Shown: one piece after another, positions 48,801-58,109 of the stretch
How the letters are laid out: each line of letters starts with the position of its first letter
How positions within the stretch are numbered: the first letter of the stretch is position 1
From: Mimachlamys varia
Taxonomy: Eukaryota > Mollusca > Bivalvia > Pectinida > Pectinidae
Assembly (NCBI GenBank): GCA_947623455.1
Contig: OX392538.1
Span: 35,448,001 to 35,512,000, forward strand
Length of the DNA stretch: 64,000 bases
Direction of reading: 5' to 3'
Translations under genes and position numbers: made by a program
The notes under the pieces: generated by a model
The model's database searches: none
Seen by the model: only the letters and a program-made list of their open reading frames with translations
What the model was told of the DNA's origin: nothing

Positions 48801-51800
48801 GTTCCTATGTTTCTATGGTATAGTTCCTATGTTTCTATGGTATAGTTCATATGTTTCTATGGTATAGTTCCTATGTTGCTATGGTTTAGTTCCTATGTTG
48901 CTATGGTATAGTTCCTATGTTGCTATGGTATAGTTCCTATGTTTCTATGGTATAATTCCTATGTTGCTATGGTATAGTTCCTATGTTCCTAGGGTATAGT
49001 TCCTATGTTCCTATGATAAAGTTCCTATGTTCCTATGGTATAGTTCCTATGTTCCTATGGTATAGTTCCTATGTTGCTATGGTAAAGTTCCTTTATCACT
49101 CTGCATCTACCTACCTTGCGCCGTCTGCTGCCAGGTAATTTACGGTAAGTACCTCACCCAAATTGGGCTGGTCCAGGGCCGACCCGTCCTGGAAACTGAA
49201 CGAGGCACTCTCCTGGGTACCGATGTCGTATAGCTGGGCAGTAGGTGCTATCCCAGCGGGAACCAGCTGACATGCCTAAAATATTAATTAAAAATTAACA
49301 GTCATTCAATTTCTCTGCTTATGTTAATTGAAATTAATAACATAACATGAAATATTTGATTTTTTTTGTCCAGGTTTCTAAATGTTTATTTGCCGTTTTT
49401 TCTTCGTAATCTTTTATTTATGTTTTCCTGTTATTAATTATTTGATAAAAGAATCCTATCATATTTCAACAAATATACTTTGTAAGTTACATCGTTGGAC
49501 TAGTTGAATCCGAAATAACTAGTCAGTGAGGCATAATATTTGATAAACTCCAACAACTCGGGTGATGTTTAAAATGATCTTGGGTTAATGTTGAGGTATC
49601 TGTGCTGTAGCATTCAAGGGAGGTGGTACTGTAAAAAATGCCGTTGGAAACACGGTCCCAAAATACATCTCCATAATAAACGCAGACATATACATACAAT
49701 GTATAAGGCGATATCAACAAGGTGGCATATGACCAGTAGATGGTACCTGGTAACGCAACTCTCGTGAATGTCTCATGGATGTATATGTAATTGTATTGAA
49801 ATTGTATATCTTTGTATTGTAAAGCAATTTACAAATATGTACAGTAGCTTATGATAGTTAGATAGGGCGCTATATCAAAATCTTGTATATTTATTTTTTA
49901 ATTTTAGGATTAATCTTTTATTTTGTTTAGCTTATGAGATAATCCCGAGGTCAATTGCTTAAAGGCAAAATCAAATATATAAAGTATTTTTAGCGCTAAA
50001 ACTACGAGTAGTTTTGGCGTCTATTGCTGCCACTATTCTGTGACCTTTGACCCATGTCATTTTTTCCCCTCCCGCTCCGGAAAAGCTTGAATTGCTACCA
50101 ATCACAAGATGTCTTAACTATTTGAAAGCCTTAACCTAACAGGAAATGATGTTCCTATGGTATTGTTAATAATAATGATGACTTTAATTATCTATATGCG
50201 ATTTGTAACAATGAAATCAGTTTTTCACTCCCACGGCTCATTTAAATATTACGTCTCTGCTCAATGCCTGACCTCTCGTGTATACATTCGTGCTTACCTC
50301 TATGCTTTACACTCGTATACGGATCGTGGAATGTACTGGCATGGTGTACTTTGCTGTTAAACTTTGATTATATAATCGCGCCATAGCCAAATAGCCTGAT
50401 TTTGATTTCAATGATATATTACCTTATACATGTGCATAAACCAAAATACTTGATCAATTTGTCGTCGGAAGTATTAATTCGTAACTACAGTGAAAATCCG
50501 CCTTCTGGATATGATAACGTTATTTACGAGATATTTCGCCTGATTGTCACTAACGTTGTGATATACAGTATATATTATATATACTGAATGCACAAGCTTG
50601 ATCGATTTTGTCACTTAATATTGTACTGAGTATACAATTTTTAATTAGACCTTATCAGAACCTGCATAATTAATGAACATATGAATTGGCAAAACACTTG
50701 ATTTATTGAAAATAACACTTATACTTTTCTATGGCGAGCAAAAGCTCGTGGTTCCTCTGTGCTTCACATATAACTATACACTGTAGGTTCACATTTTTGT
50801 TTTAACGAAACTTTATCAGAACCTGTAAAGTGTACTTAGTAATTGACTCAATATAATTTATTTAGTAGAAATAACACTTATATTATTTCTCTGGTGTGCA
50901 AAAACCTTTATGGTGTAAATTACCGTTATTATGTGTGGCCATATATAGGTCACGGCCAACATACAAATAATGTTTCCTGCTTTGTATATATATGAACTTG
51001 ATAATTGATAATTAGGCCTAGAGCTGTAAGTGAATATGACATGTTTGCATACCATTACTTTTCTCCAGCTTGGTAAAGATATTGTAATAGGCCGCGGTCG
51101 TTCGATCTTTTGGAACAACAATTTGACTGTTACTGTGATATTTTATGACAAATTGGATAGTTGGAACTATCATTTGTAACGAGAGATATGTTTGCGAATC
51201 CTTTTATTTTTTTTATCTAATACGTGTATCCATTGTGCTAACTACCAGCAGCGTATATTTCAATGATCCATTCACCTTCCTCCGAACGATAATGTTAACC
51301 TGAAGTTGTTTTTATTGTGTTCAAAACTTCTTCAGTCAGTTTCTCAAATTGCACATGTAGGTTTCACGTTGTGCTTAGTTATACCCGTTTGATATCATAC
51401 TGATCAGTAAAAACAAAATCGCGGAAATGCTGCCATCTTTGATTTAGACATTGAAATTGACAACTACTAGAGGGATCTTTCTAATATTTCATATGTAGGT
51501 TCCCTTGGTCCCTACTGTTGTGCCCTTTTGATTTTGTAACTGATCAGAAAAACAAAATGGCTGAAAAGCAGCCATCTTGGACTTTGACATTGAAATCACT
51601 ATTTCTTAAAGAAGTAATGGATGGATATTTCTCAAATTCCATATATAGTTTCACTTTCGTGCCTAGTTGTGCCCATTGAGAGATTTTGAGACTGATCAGA
51701 TCAACAAAATGTCTGACAGATTGCCATCCTGAATTTTGATAATTAGGCCTAGAGATGTAAGTGAAGTGGATCTTTCTCAAACTTCATATGTATGTTGCTC

Positions 51801-54800
51801 TTGGTCCTTATAGTTGTGCTATTTTGCTTTTAGGGCCGATCAGAAAAAACGAAATGGCCGACGGACGGCCATCTTGAAATTTTAGCTCATAGTCTACCAT
51901 CTTTCAATTAATAATGCCTTTTCTTAAGAAGAAAAAAGGGAAAAGATCCCACTTTTTTTGTGTCTAACACACTAATACCGTTTATTTCGGTGCATATATT
52001 AAAATAAACACATTCGCTTCCGTGTAAATGGATATCAATGTTCATTTGTAATAAAAATTGATATTTTAGTTAATTTTTTAAAACACTGCACTTAATTGCA
52101 CATGTAGCTTAGAATACAACTCGTCAATCTAAACAACCTGCGTGTTATTGGGTTTACTCTAAATACTTACTTAATCCCTATTCTGAAACTTTCTGATATC
52201 GAAACATAGTAACCCATACAACAAAAACACTTCAATAGCTGTCGAAATATACATACTATTGTTAGAAGTTTTAGCGTTTCAGTACTTTCAGTACTTTGAT
52301 TTCTTTAAGTGGCTCATAGGTAAAGTATTCATTATAGTCAAACCTGCGAACATAGATTTCAATTTCAAAACTTATAAACCAGATAACTGTACAATAAATA
52401 TAACTTTATGAAACTTTGCATAAGCCGTGGTTAACTCCGCCCATGTCTATCGCTGATGACGTCACACAATTGTGTTTCGTGACGGATAATTTGCATAGCT
52501 CTGCCCAAACGTGCAAATATTGTTGTCGACCTTATAGAAATTTTGCAAGTTCTTAAAGTATAGATATAGGATAATGTAACTCTAGTTTGCGGGACAATGG
52601 TTTACAAGTGAATGTTCGTGTAGGTACCAAATATTTATCAGTAAAATCATGAAGTGGGACAAAGCAGGTATATTTTACTGTTCATGTACATGTTATACGT
52701 ACCGCTACGGATTTACAGTTATCAAACTGCGGCGGTAAAGTTGAGTCTGTTTCATCAAAACTATAACATGGATTATATGAGTAGAGACTCCCATCGGATG
52801 AAGCAACGTCTTGAAATCTAAAAATACAAAGTAGGCAAACTGTTTGAATACAAATAGCAAAGTACAAAAAAATCCACCAAATTTTAATAAGTTTGCATTT
52901 GATAAGTTAACAATCAGTGAAGCTAATCCTGAAGAGTATGTAGCGGATCTAGACCGAGTCGATTGTCTGCGAGCAGATATCTCATTTGGTTGAGCGGCTA
53001 GAGTTCGAAAGGTCCCGGATTCGAACCCCAGTCTGGTCGTGCATTTTCCTGTCCTGTTACAAATGAAAAGAAAATATAGGTCTATAGAAGTGTCGCCGTG
53101 AGGTTTCATGACAACAATGAGAACCGGTTTGACGGCCTGGGTGCCTTTTATACCCAAGAAAGCCGACTATCGTTTCCAAGCAAGGCAAAAACTAAAATGT
53201 CTGCCATTCCTTAGTAACCTGTAAGGGGGCATCTCAGAAGATTTCTAATTTTTTTTACTGAGCGCTTTTTTTTTAAATATCAACAAGAAAGGTTTTTAAC
53301 TTGCATTGTCAGCTTTAAGCTGTGAGATCAAATATCATAGCAATGCTGATGTAACGGATAGTGTGTGTTCAATTTTCGCCACTTAGAGCACTTTGTGGAT
53401 GATCTCTTAACAACGCTTTCTGGTTCCAATATTTTATTTTTAATTTTTTATGTTTTTTTTTCTGGACTTGATTTAACAAAACTTGTATACATGTATGATG
53501 GTTTCGTGTATAACACAACTTGGTTCTATAGTTTTCCGTTTATAATTACATGTAATTCAATTCCAACTGCTGTACCAAGCTGCATGCAATAAAGCAAGCA
53601 AAAATTAACGTTACAGTATCTCTATGGCGATTTTTGTTTATCACAAACAAATACTATTGTATTACACTCATACAAACAAATACCATTGTATCAGACTCGT
53701 ATACCTATCTATATATATCTCTGACACACATACACACAGGTTAAGTAGATAAAACGGCACATGCGTACGTCGTACGATATGGTTATTATCAACAATACTA
53801 GATTGAGAGTACAGTCATAAAGTCACAAAAACATTATAGGTACAATGTACATGTACGATCAAGGAAAAGTCTGATCTGGCCAACCGACCGCTTCCTTTTG
53901 AAGCTAAAGCGGTATTTCAATCAATGGGAATTGATCAACTTCTACCTTTAAACTTAAATGCGGTACAAATTATTTGTCTACGTTTTAAGGCAATTGCCCC
54001 ACCACATTAATTAGCTATTTATTATGTTAACTGCAGATATCGTAACGTTAATTGGCTATATCTTAGCGCTAATTGGCTATATATTAACGTTAATTTTCTG
54101 TGTTAACGTTAATTGGTTATTTCTTATGTTAATTGCCTGTTTTAACGTTAATTGGCTATTTCTTATGTTAATTGCCTGTCTTAACCTTAATTGGCTATTT
54201 CTTATGTTAATTTGCTATATCCTAACGTTAATTAACTATTTCTTATGTTAATAGGCCATATCTTAACGTTATTTAACTATTTCCTATGTTAATTGGTTAT
54301 ATCTTAACGTTAATTGGCTATTTCTTATGTTAATTGGCTATATCTTAACGTTAATTGCCAACACAATGTCTCTGTACGTTAATTGTCAATGGCATAACGT
54401 TTATTAACTATACATGAATAATATTTGGCTATATCTTAACGTTAATTGGATTTGTCTATATGTTAATTGTATTTGTCCTTATATAACATTAATAAGTTAT
54501 ATCTTAACATTAATTGCATATATCATCTCGTTAATTGCCTATATCGTATGCTATTGCCTATGTCTTAATATGAAATGGCTATACTCGACTCTCATTGGTT
54601 ATGTAATAAAGTTAGTTTGCAACCTCTTGATTTCTCAACATTAATTTACATCTGCCAACCTTTCTTCGCTACTTCTACTTATTGGCATCATTTTACCGAC
54701 TCTTAAACCAAACTGATTCCTCCCCGATATTGCAAAATGAACTATTCCAGCCTTTGAACTGGAAGAGATCAATTATGTCCAAAAAGGATGAATGAGTTCA

Positions 54801-55026
54801 TATGGTACTATTATTACAAAGGAACTCTGGTCCAACACAAATATATAAAAACAATAACTTTATAAAACAAATGTCCTTACTTTGTTCCATGTATGGCTGC
54901 CGGCTTGAGATCTAATACTCCGTCGCTGGATTTACACGAGCAAGATGATTTTTTGTCACAAGACTTGGCTTCAATGTCACATAGACTCAGAAGTACCACC
55001 GTGAAGACATATAAATATTTTCCCAT
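39829..55026 (-). CDS. M6PR: Mannose-6-phosphate-receptor-like MRH membrane protein, complete 7-exon gene
   Basis: Seven coding exons read on the minus strand (54881-55026, 52703-52817, 49115-49275, 44837-44921, 41846-41919, 40809-40935, 39829-39879) sum to 759 nt, i.e. 252 residues plus TAG, with matching phases and GT/AG at every junction. The predicted order is signal peptide (1-20), cysteine-rich lumenal MRH-type domain (about 25-180), one transmembrane helix (about 186-209) and a 43-residue tail. Family marks seen are YSYNPC (62-67), AACQL (87-91), R141 before TTTVILQC, Y169, DAC (177-179), then YLIGG (202-206), LW (227-228), KDGFFF (236-241) and terminal YHPI (248-251). Known relatives carry mannose-6-phosphate-tagged hydrolases or cycle between Golgi and endosomes; cargo here is inferred. 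Q90, R141, E160 and Y169 are candidate sugar-binding residues. Two cysteines usual in MRH domains (before R141 and just before Y169) are absent together. It could be a diverged MRH/Atg27-like receptor rather than a strict M6PR orthologue. Confidence 0.9.
40560..40735 (-). mobile_element. Type C SINE fragment
   Basis: TTTGAGGTTCTTATATACCG, GGGCCTTAGCAACCAGCC and CTCAACTCACTTGGAAGTG match the tail half of type C. The tRNA-like half is absent. It lies just past exon 6, in intron 6. Confidence 0.75.
40809..40935 (-). CDS. M6PR: M6PR-like exon 6: transmembrane helix and juxtamembrane tail
   Basis: With the proximal acceptor TATTATTTCAG the exon is 127 nt. It completes Ile194 and codes FVCFIAVYLIGGVLF, then NKLKRGNTGK and the cytosolic WVSLPSLIK, ending at a GTAAGA donor. 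Three further copies of the acceptor lie upstream at exact 39 bp steps (exon starts 40974, 41013 and 41052), each leaving an open frame that adds 13, 26 or 39 hydrophobic residues. The proximal site gives the family-like helix length and is preferred. Confidence 0.86.
40925..41105 (-). repeat. 39 bp tandem array over the exon 6 acceptor
   Basis: Four near-identical 39 bp units plus a decayed fifth. Read on the minus strand, each has a pyrimidine-rich stretch, TATTATTTCAG and then the first ~15 bases of exon 6 (TTTGTNTGTTT). The AG dinucleotides lie at 40936-40937, 40975-40976, 41014-41015 and 41053-41054. The minus-strand frame stays open across all units. Confidence 0.93.
41846..41919 (-). 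CDS. M6PR: M6PR-like exon 5: end of MRH domain, start of TM helix
   Basis: Acceptor TTTTTGTAG, donor GTAAGT. The 74 nt code VFVFSSPDACLKPAGLSAGS then VLII and two bases (AT) of codon 194. C179 is the last MRH cysteine. The GLSAGS turn before a hydrophobic run is typical of this receptor family at the membrane boundary. Confidence 0.88.
42060..42390 (+). mobile_element. tRNA-headed SINE (type B) interrupted by a MITE
   Basis: The head GGGTGGTGCAGTGGATAGCG (A box) and GGGGTTCGATTCC (B box) resemble a tRNA. The body continues GACCACGTGGGTTTTCTCCG, resumes after the 83 bp MITE with GTACTCCGGTTTCCTC, and ends GGATAAATTGTTCCTAATTG then TTGTAAAA. It lies in intron 4 of the receptor-like gene. Confidence 0.9.
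42181..42263. mobile_element. 83 bp hairpin MITE inside a SINE
   Basis: The left end CAATCTGATTAAAATACAGA is mirrored by the right end TCTGATTTTAAACAGATTG, with a second inner pair around ACTATTACTATC. It is flanked by TTTCTCCGG (42172-42180) and TTTCTCCGA (42264-42272), a 9 bp duplication with one mismatch. Its ends match the 392 bp element at 44432. Confidence 0.88.
42597..42680 (+). mobile_element. tRNA-like B-box fragment
   Basis: GTAAACCAGGCGTCCTGGGT then TCGACTCCTGGCGGAGTCG gives a B box and acceptor-like pairing, but no clear A box. Probably a truncated SINE head. Confidence 0.4.
43191..43428. mobile_element. Foldback element F, copy 1
   Basis: Left ACAGGGACTTGAGAATTTGT then TACAGCTAGTTTTGGACC is mirrored by right GGTCCAAAACTAGCTGTAAC then AAATTCTCAGGTCCCT. 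The inner arms (AGAGTAATTTTACACATTTG and TCGAAAATTGATCTTAA) extend the palindrome, with a C-rich run to one side of the centre. Flanked by a 29 bp direct repeat. Confidence 0.88.
44060..44350 (+). mobile_element. Two decayed type B SINE fragments
   Basis: TTTCACCAAGTAGGCCGGGT and TTCGATTCCGAGATCGGA (44070-44100) form one fragment. CCAAGGCAGCTGAGGTTCGA with GTTTTCTCCAGGTATTCCGG (44225-44320) forms a second. Both lack an intact head. Confidence 0.65.
44432..44823. mobile_element. 392 bp long-TIR non-autonomous DNA transposon
   Basis: Flanked by an exact 8 bp duplication GAAATGAA at 44424-44431 and 44824-44831. The ends are CAAATCTAATTAAAAT and the complement of CAATCTGATTAAAATAC. Inverted similarity continues through AGATGACCTTT (near 44535 and 44735), and the centre has a perfect AGTCATTTCGTCAC inverted repeat. 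There is no ORF. TSD length fits hAT or Mutator-like; superfamily not settled. Confidence 0.85.
44837..44921 (-). CDS. M6PR: M6PR-like exon 4: conserved Arg/Cys/Tyr strand
   Basis: Acceptor CCCTATAG, donor GTAAGT. The 85 nt complete R141 and code TTTVILQCDP through SKPPTY, ending exactly after Y169. R141 and Y169 fall where MRH lectins place sugar-contacting Arg and Tyr, and E160 is the likely Glu partner. Only 13 intronic bases separate the exon from a 392 bp transposon. Confidence 0.88.
44993..45174. mobile_element. Foldback element F, copy 2, left arm shortened
   Basis: Begins CACAGGGACCTGAGAATTTG and ends CAAATTCTCAGGTCCCTGTG. The left arm jumps from AGCTAGTTTT to a poly-C run, deleting most of the inner left arm. 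Confidence 0.87.
46261..46300 (+). repeat. (GT)n followed by poly-G tract
   Basis: Six GT units run into about 28 G with one A. In intron 3 of the minus-strand gene, so the transcript carries the C-rich complement. Confidence 0.9.
47035..47161. mobile_element. Foldback element F, right half only
   Basis: TTTTATGACCATTGAGGGGG, TGTGTAAAATTACTCTAAAC and AACAAATTCTCAGGTCCCTG match the right arm of copy 2. The left arm is absent. Confidence 0.85.
48426..48585 (+). repeat. Dispersed repeat D, 5' truncated
   Basis: GCGGGTGTCGTCGATGAAGC, CTTCCGGAACACCT, GGGGTCTCCATGTAAT and TTTTGAGTTCGGAATTATGG. It lies in intron 3 of the receptor-like gene. Confidence 0.8.
48649..49095 (+). repeat. 22 bp minisatellite, about 20 copies
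   Basis: Unit CTATGGTATAGTTCCTATGT plus TC/TG/TT. On the gene strand it begins ~20 bases after the exon 3 donor (49114) and fills the start of intron 3. Confidence 0.94.
49115..49275 (-). CDS. M6PR: M6PR-like exon 3: central MRH domain
   Basis: Acceptor TATTTTAG, donor GTAGGT. The 161 nt code residues 88-140, starting ACQLVPAG and ending NYLAADGA, with two bases of the R141 codon. The cysteine that MRH domains normally carry just before the conserved arginine is absent (sequence AADGAR). Base composition is clearly richer in GC than the flanking intron. A 22 bp minisatellite lies about 20 bp beyond the donor. Confidence 0.9.
50650..50915 (+). repeat. ~170 bp imperfect direct duplication
   Basis: CTTATCAGAACCTG, AATAACACTTATAC and TTCTATGGCGAGCAAAA recur as CTTTATCAGAACCTG, AATAACACTTATAT and TTCTCTGGTGTGCAAAA. 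Confidence 0.75.
51335..51900 (+). repeat. ~140 bp tandem repeat, about 4 copies
   Basis: Each unit has TTCTCAAATTTCATATGTAG-like sequence, TTGGTCCCTA with TGTGCCC, CTGATCAGAAAAACAAAATG and GCCATCTTGGA. Units differ by 10-25%. Confidence 0.85.
52703..52817 (-). CDS. M6PR: M6PR-like exon 2: start of MRH domain
   Basis: The acceptor is TATTTTTAG and the donor GTACGT. The 115 nt code residues 49-87, including LYSYNPCYSF and FDNCKSVA, the usual opening of an MRH repeat (aromatic-x-x-x-C, then C, then a third C at the start of exon 3). The exon ends on a codon boundary. A longer minus-strand open frame over this exon (52705-53157) is accidental. Confidence 0.88.
52975..53062 (+). mobile_element. 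tRNA-like SINE head in intron 1
   Basis: AGATATCTCATTTGGTTGAG then CGG is A-box-like and CCCGGATTCGAACCCCAG is a good B box, 28 bases apart, followed by GGTCGTGCATTTTCCTGTCC. It resembles no type A or B copy here. A bare tRNA gene is less likely, since no complete cloverleaf is evident. Confidence 0.55.
54013..54660 (+). repeat. ~21 bp minisatellite TTAATTGGCTATATCTTAACG
   Basis: Units alternate TTAATTGGCTATTTCTTATG and TTAATTGGCTATATCTTAAC, most regular at 54020-54370 and decaying to 54660. It lies in intron 1; the ORFs across it are low complexity. Confidence 0.9.
54711..54799. mobile_element. Element G, diverged copy 5
   Basis: AACTGATTCCTCCCCGATAT, CCAGCCTTTGAACTGGAAGA and AAAAAGGATGAATGAGTT. 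In intron 1, 80 bp from exon 1. Confidence 0.6.
54881..55026 (-). CDS. M6PR: M6PR-like exon 1: start codon and signal peptide
   Basis: ATG at 55026 in the context ACAATGG opens MGKYLYVFTVVLLSLCDIEA, a short n-region with a hydrophobic core and small residues at a likely cleavage site after residue 20. The exon continues through a cysteine-rich stretch (C23, C29, C31) and SSDGVLDLKP. It ends after two bases of a lysine codon at a GTAAGG donor (54880 downward), and the A that opens exon 2 completes AAA. No further exon is needed to start the protein. Confidence 0.88.
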
Positions 55027-55587
55027 TGTTTATGCAAAGTTTCTAATATACATACACAGCGATATATGAATTAATCACGTTGATATATGTATCAACATAT
55101 TAATCCGTCATCAGTGACTGCCCAGGGTGTCATAACGATACAGGTGTATGTATATGCATGTTCATTATCACAGTAGGACTACCCGGGGACATGTATACCT
55201 TGACTACAATACTGAATTATCTAATAAGAAGAGAATGTTGATGATGTCATGAGCAAACAAGATCGTATTTATATTTGCGTTTTACCTACTAATTTGTATT
55301 ATCGGCTGTTTATAAATAACACATTACATGTACATTGCCCGATGCCACGTCATTGAAACATATCCCAGCTTTGCTTTAATGCTAAACTTTTCCCGCAGTT
55401 ATGCGCTTATTTCGTACTCCGATATCAACGAATCTCATTTCGTAATCTCGCTTGTCGCCCATTATCAGTGACCCGTTTCTCTATCTGCACGTTGACACTG
55501 TCATATTTAGGTATGGTCACGAGTGTTGAGATATGTTTACGATATCAACTTTTCGTTTATATTGTTTGATCATCAATAGTAATAATT

Positions 55588-55940
55588 ATTTGTATTCGAG
55601 GCTCGTATACAATATGCATAGTTGTACACTTTACCACGACCGTCTCAAAGCGTTTCACAAATTATCATCGGTGGTTATAGGGCCTTAGCAACCAGCCAAT
55701 ATCGTTCTCAACTCCCTGGGTGGGGAGCATTCAACCGGTGCTGTCATTTCGGCGCTCACGGGTAACATTCTACAGATAATTTCTAGCACTGCCTAACAAC
55801 GTTCTCATTTACAACTGAGTGGACTGGAACAAGCGGAGTTAAGTGTCTTGCTCATGGTTACAACACAAGGGCCGTTGCCGGGACCCGAATTCGCAGCCCT
55901 TCGATCACGAGCCCGGCGTCCTACCACTAGACCACAATGT
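55588..55940 (-). mobile_element. tRNA-headed SINE (type C)
   Basis: Read on the minus strand it begins TGTGGTCTAGTGGTAGGACG (A box) and GCGAATTCGGGTCCCGG (B box) near 55937. It runs through AGCGCCGAAATGACAGCACC and ACGGTCGTGGTAAAGTG to CGAGCCTCGAATACA at 55590. Three more copies lie in the window. Confidence 0.85.
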
Positions 55941-56221
55941 TCTCAGAATCCACCCTTACAGACTCGGGATCACGAAAAGAATACACCTGCTAGTTACCCA
56001 CTGTATGATTAAACGATGCGACTAAAATTATGAACACCCTGCATTATCGGGGATATGCTGTTTTCATGCCCTCTACTAATATGTACATGTACATTAAGAA
56101 CAAAACGCATTCAAAATATCTGGGTTTTTTTTCGTGAACACCCGTCTTTGCACGACCTCTACATGACCTTATTTGTTCGGAAATGTGAAACCGTATACAA
56201 ACCAAAACATGGTATTATTTT

Positions 56222-57093
56222 GCTGGGTGGCCGGATGGCGCAGTGGAAAGCGCATTTGCCCTTCACCAAGGCAGCTTGGGTTCGATTCTCCAACCGGACG
56301 TGAAAAGGTATGGGGCCACCTGCTCGGCCACGTGGGTTTTCTCCGGTTACTCCGGTTTCCTCCCGAAATACATTTAAGACCCGCCGCCCGCTAACATCCG
56401 GGCCATCAAGAGTGATTCATATTTAAGGATTAAAGTTTCTTTCTGGTGGTTTTATCAAAGGATAAAGTTCAGTAGGATATCGATAGTTGTTTCATGGAAC
56501 GCTTCGCCAAAACCACCAGAAAGAAACTTTAATCCTTATATTTACTGTCCAGACCTTATATTCCCACGTGTAATTATTTCTTTAATCAGATATTATGATA
56601 CTTACTGTGATGAAATCAAACAGTATCGTTTGGTTTCGGTAGACTGTTGAAACAGCCGCCTTATGAAGTGACGAACTCCCGCGAAATTTCAGTCAACAAG
56701 TAAACAAAAAAGTTCCAAAAGATTACATCTTTTTATTGTTATTTTTTTTTCACATAAGTTCATATATAAACAAACCATATTGTCTTTGTTACTGTTATTG
56801 TATTTAAAAAAACCCCATTAAAATGCTTCTTATTTATTTCTTAAATAAATTAACACATACTACGCGGCAGGATATTGATCAAGTCTGAAAAGAAGTGACG
56901 CGGCCTCGTGTTCAAATCGTAACGGAGTGTATTACTGCGCGCTGCGCCAATAGGCGCGTGATCCACTGATTTTATCGGAAAATAAAGTTCAGTAGGCATT
57001 CGTAGAAATGTATAGGCAATATACTATCAATTCCAACCAGACTGTAAATATAAGTTGGATAAGTTGTTTCATAATTGTTGTAAAATACATAAA
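56222..57093 (+). mobile_element. tRNA-headed SINE (type B) split by ~620 bp
   Basis: The head and body run 56222-56424 (GGCCGGATGGCGCAGTGGAA, GGGTTCGATTCTCC, CATCCGGGCCATCAAGAG). The expected tail GTTGGATAAGTTGTTTCATA appears only at about 57054. The interruption begins with a perfect 29 bp hairpin and includes GC-richer unique sequence. Confidence 0.8.
56425..56537. mobile_element. Perfect 29 bp inverted repeat inside a split SINE
   Basis: Arms 56425-56453 (AAGGATTAAAGTTTCTTTCT then GGTGGTTTT) and 56509-56537 are exactly complementary around a 55-base loop. The loop segment ATAAAGTTCAGTAGG recurs at 56981-56996. Confidence 0.85.
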
Positions 57094-57255
57094 GTTTATA
57101 AATTACTTTGCGGCATTAAATGAAAAAATAAGATCTTGTGGTTTCTCTCTGCTTGTTTACTAAAACCTCGTTTGACAAAATCTTAACATTGGCTTAAATT
57201 TCCCAGGTTGTGTCATAAAATGGCGGTGTAAGTCCCCTTTTGACGTTCAAATATT

Positions 57256-57480
57256 TTAGGATGATGCGAAAAGACGAAAAGGCGAGAAAACAACACGAAA
57301 AGGCGAGATTATTTCAAGAACAAACGGCGCCTTCTCGTGTTCATTTTCTCGCCTTTTCGTGTTCATTTTCTCGCCTTTTCGCGTAAAATTTACAAGGCAA
57401 AAAACCGCCGTTCGGCGGGTTTTCGCGTAAAAAAAAAATACGCGAAAAGGCGAAAAGACGAGATGGCAGAAATCAGCCAC
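57256..57480. repeat. CGAAAAGGCGAG / CTCGCCTTTTCG mirrored repeat block
   Basis: CGAAAAGGCGAGA occurs at 57276-57310 and 57445, and its complement TCTCGCCTTTTCG at 57346-57382, separated by CGGCGCC and by AACCGCCGTTCGGCGGGTTT, itself a hairpin. No ORF of interest. Confidence 0.85.
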
Positions 57481-58109
57481 CATAGTTATGAGTACAATGA
57501 GTTCAATCGTTGTCAGTATAATATGGATTGGCGGAATGCTGCACACAGAGGCGGAAAGAATTCAAAATTATTTTGTAATTGGAGTTCGTCGCATCAGAAA
57601 TATACAAGCCAGCTGTAGCCTAATCGCCGCCCTAATGATGCAAGCCCAAGATAATATCATAATACCTTTTTGTAAATTTTAGATATATTTGTGTTTACAT
57701 TTGCGACATATGGTAGAACTAACTGCTTATATTTCCATTTATAAGCTTTTTTTTCAAACATGCTCAGCGCACGTGAGTATGGGACCTAGTATGATTAAAA
57801 TTGTCTGTAACCGACATTTTCAACGAAATACTAGTACCATTTTTGAGCAGAACATTATCCTCGCTGAAATGCTTTGCAGCCAATGTACATGAAGTACAAC
57901 GTTTTCGAATAGTACGCACATATTTTCATAAAAAAACCTAACTCATTTTGCAATGCAATAATGTGAAACACAAAACTAAATTTTCCACGATACTATAAAT
58001 ACCTGATTGCTAGATACACGCCTGTTACATCTATATAGTTGTAGGTATACGTTGCATGCACCGTCGAAATTTCAGGAATTGTTTATTTATCTGAAATCAG
58101 TGCACATTC

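Noticed and set aside
48649..49095. CRISPR-like regular array
   Set aside because: Units are directly adjacent with no spacers, in an animal intron: a minisatellite.
52705..53157. 150-codon minus-strand ORF, the longest in the window
   Set aside because: It joins intron, a tRNA-like SINE head and exon 2 in frame. Only 52703-52817 is bounded by splice sites and fits the receptor-like protein.
54024..54644. Hydrophobic repeat protein in plus ORFs
   Set aside because: Low-complexity translation of the 21 bp minisatellite inside intron 1.
56055..56394. ORFs of 73-82 codons
   Set aside because: They read through the type B SINE head and body.
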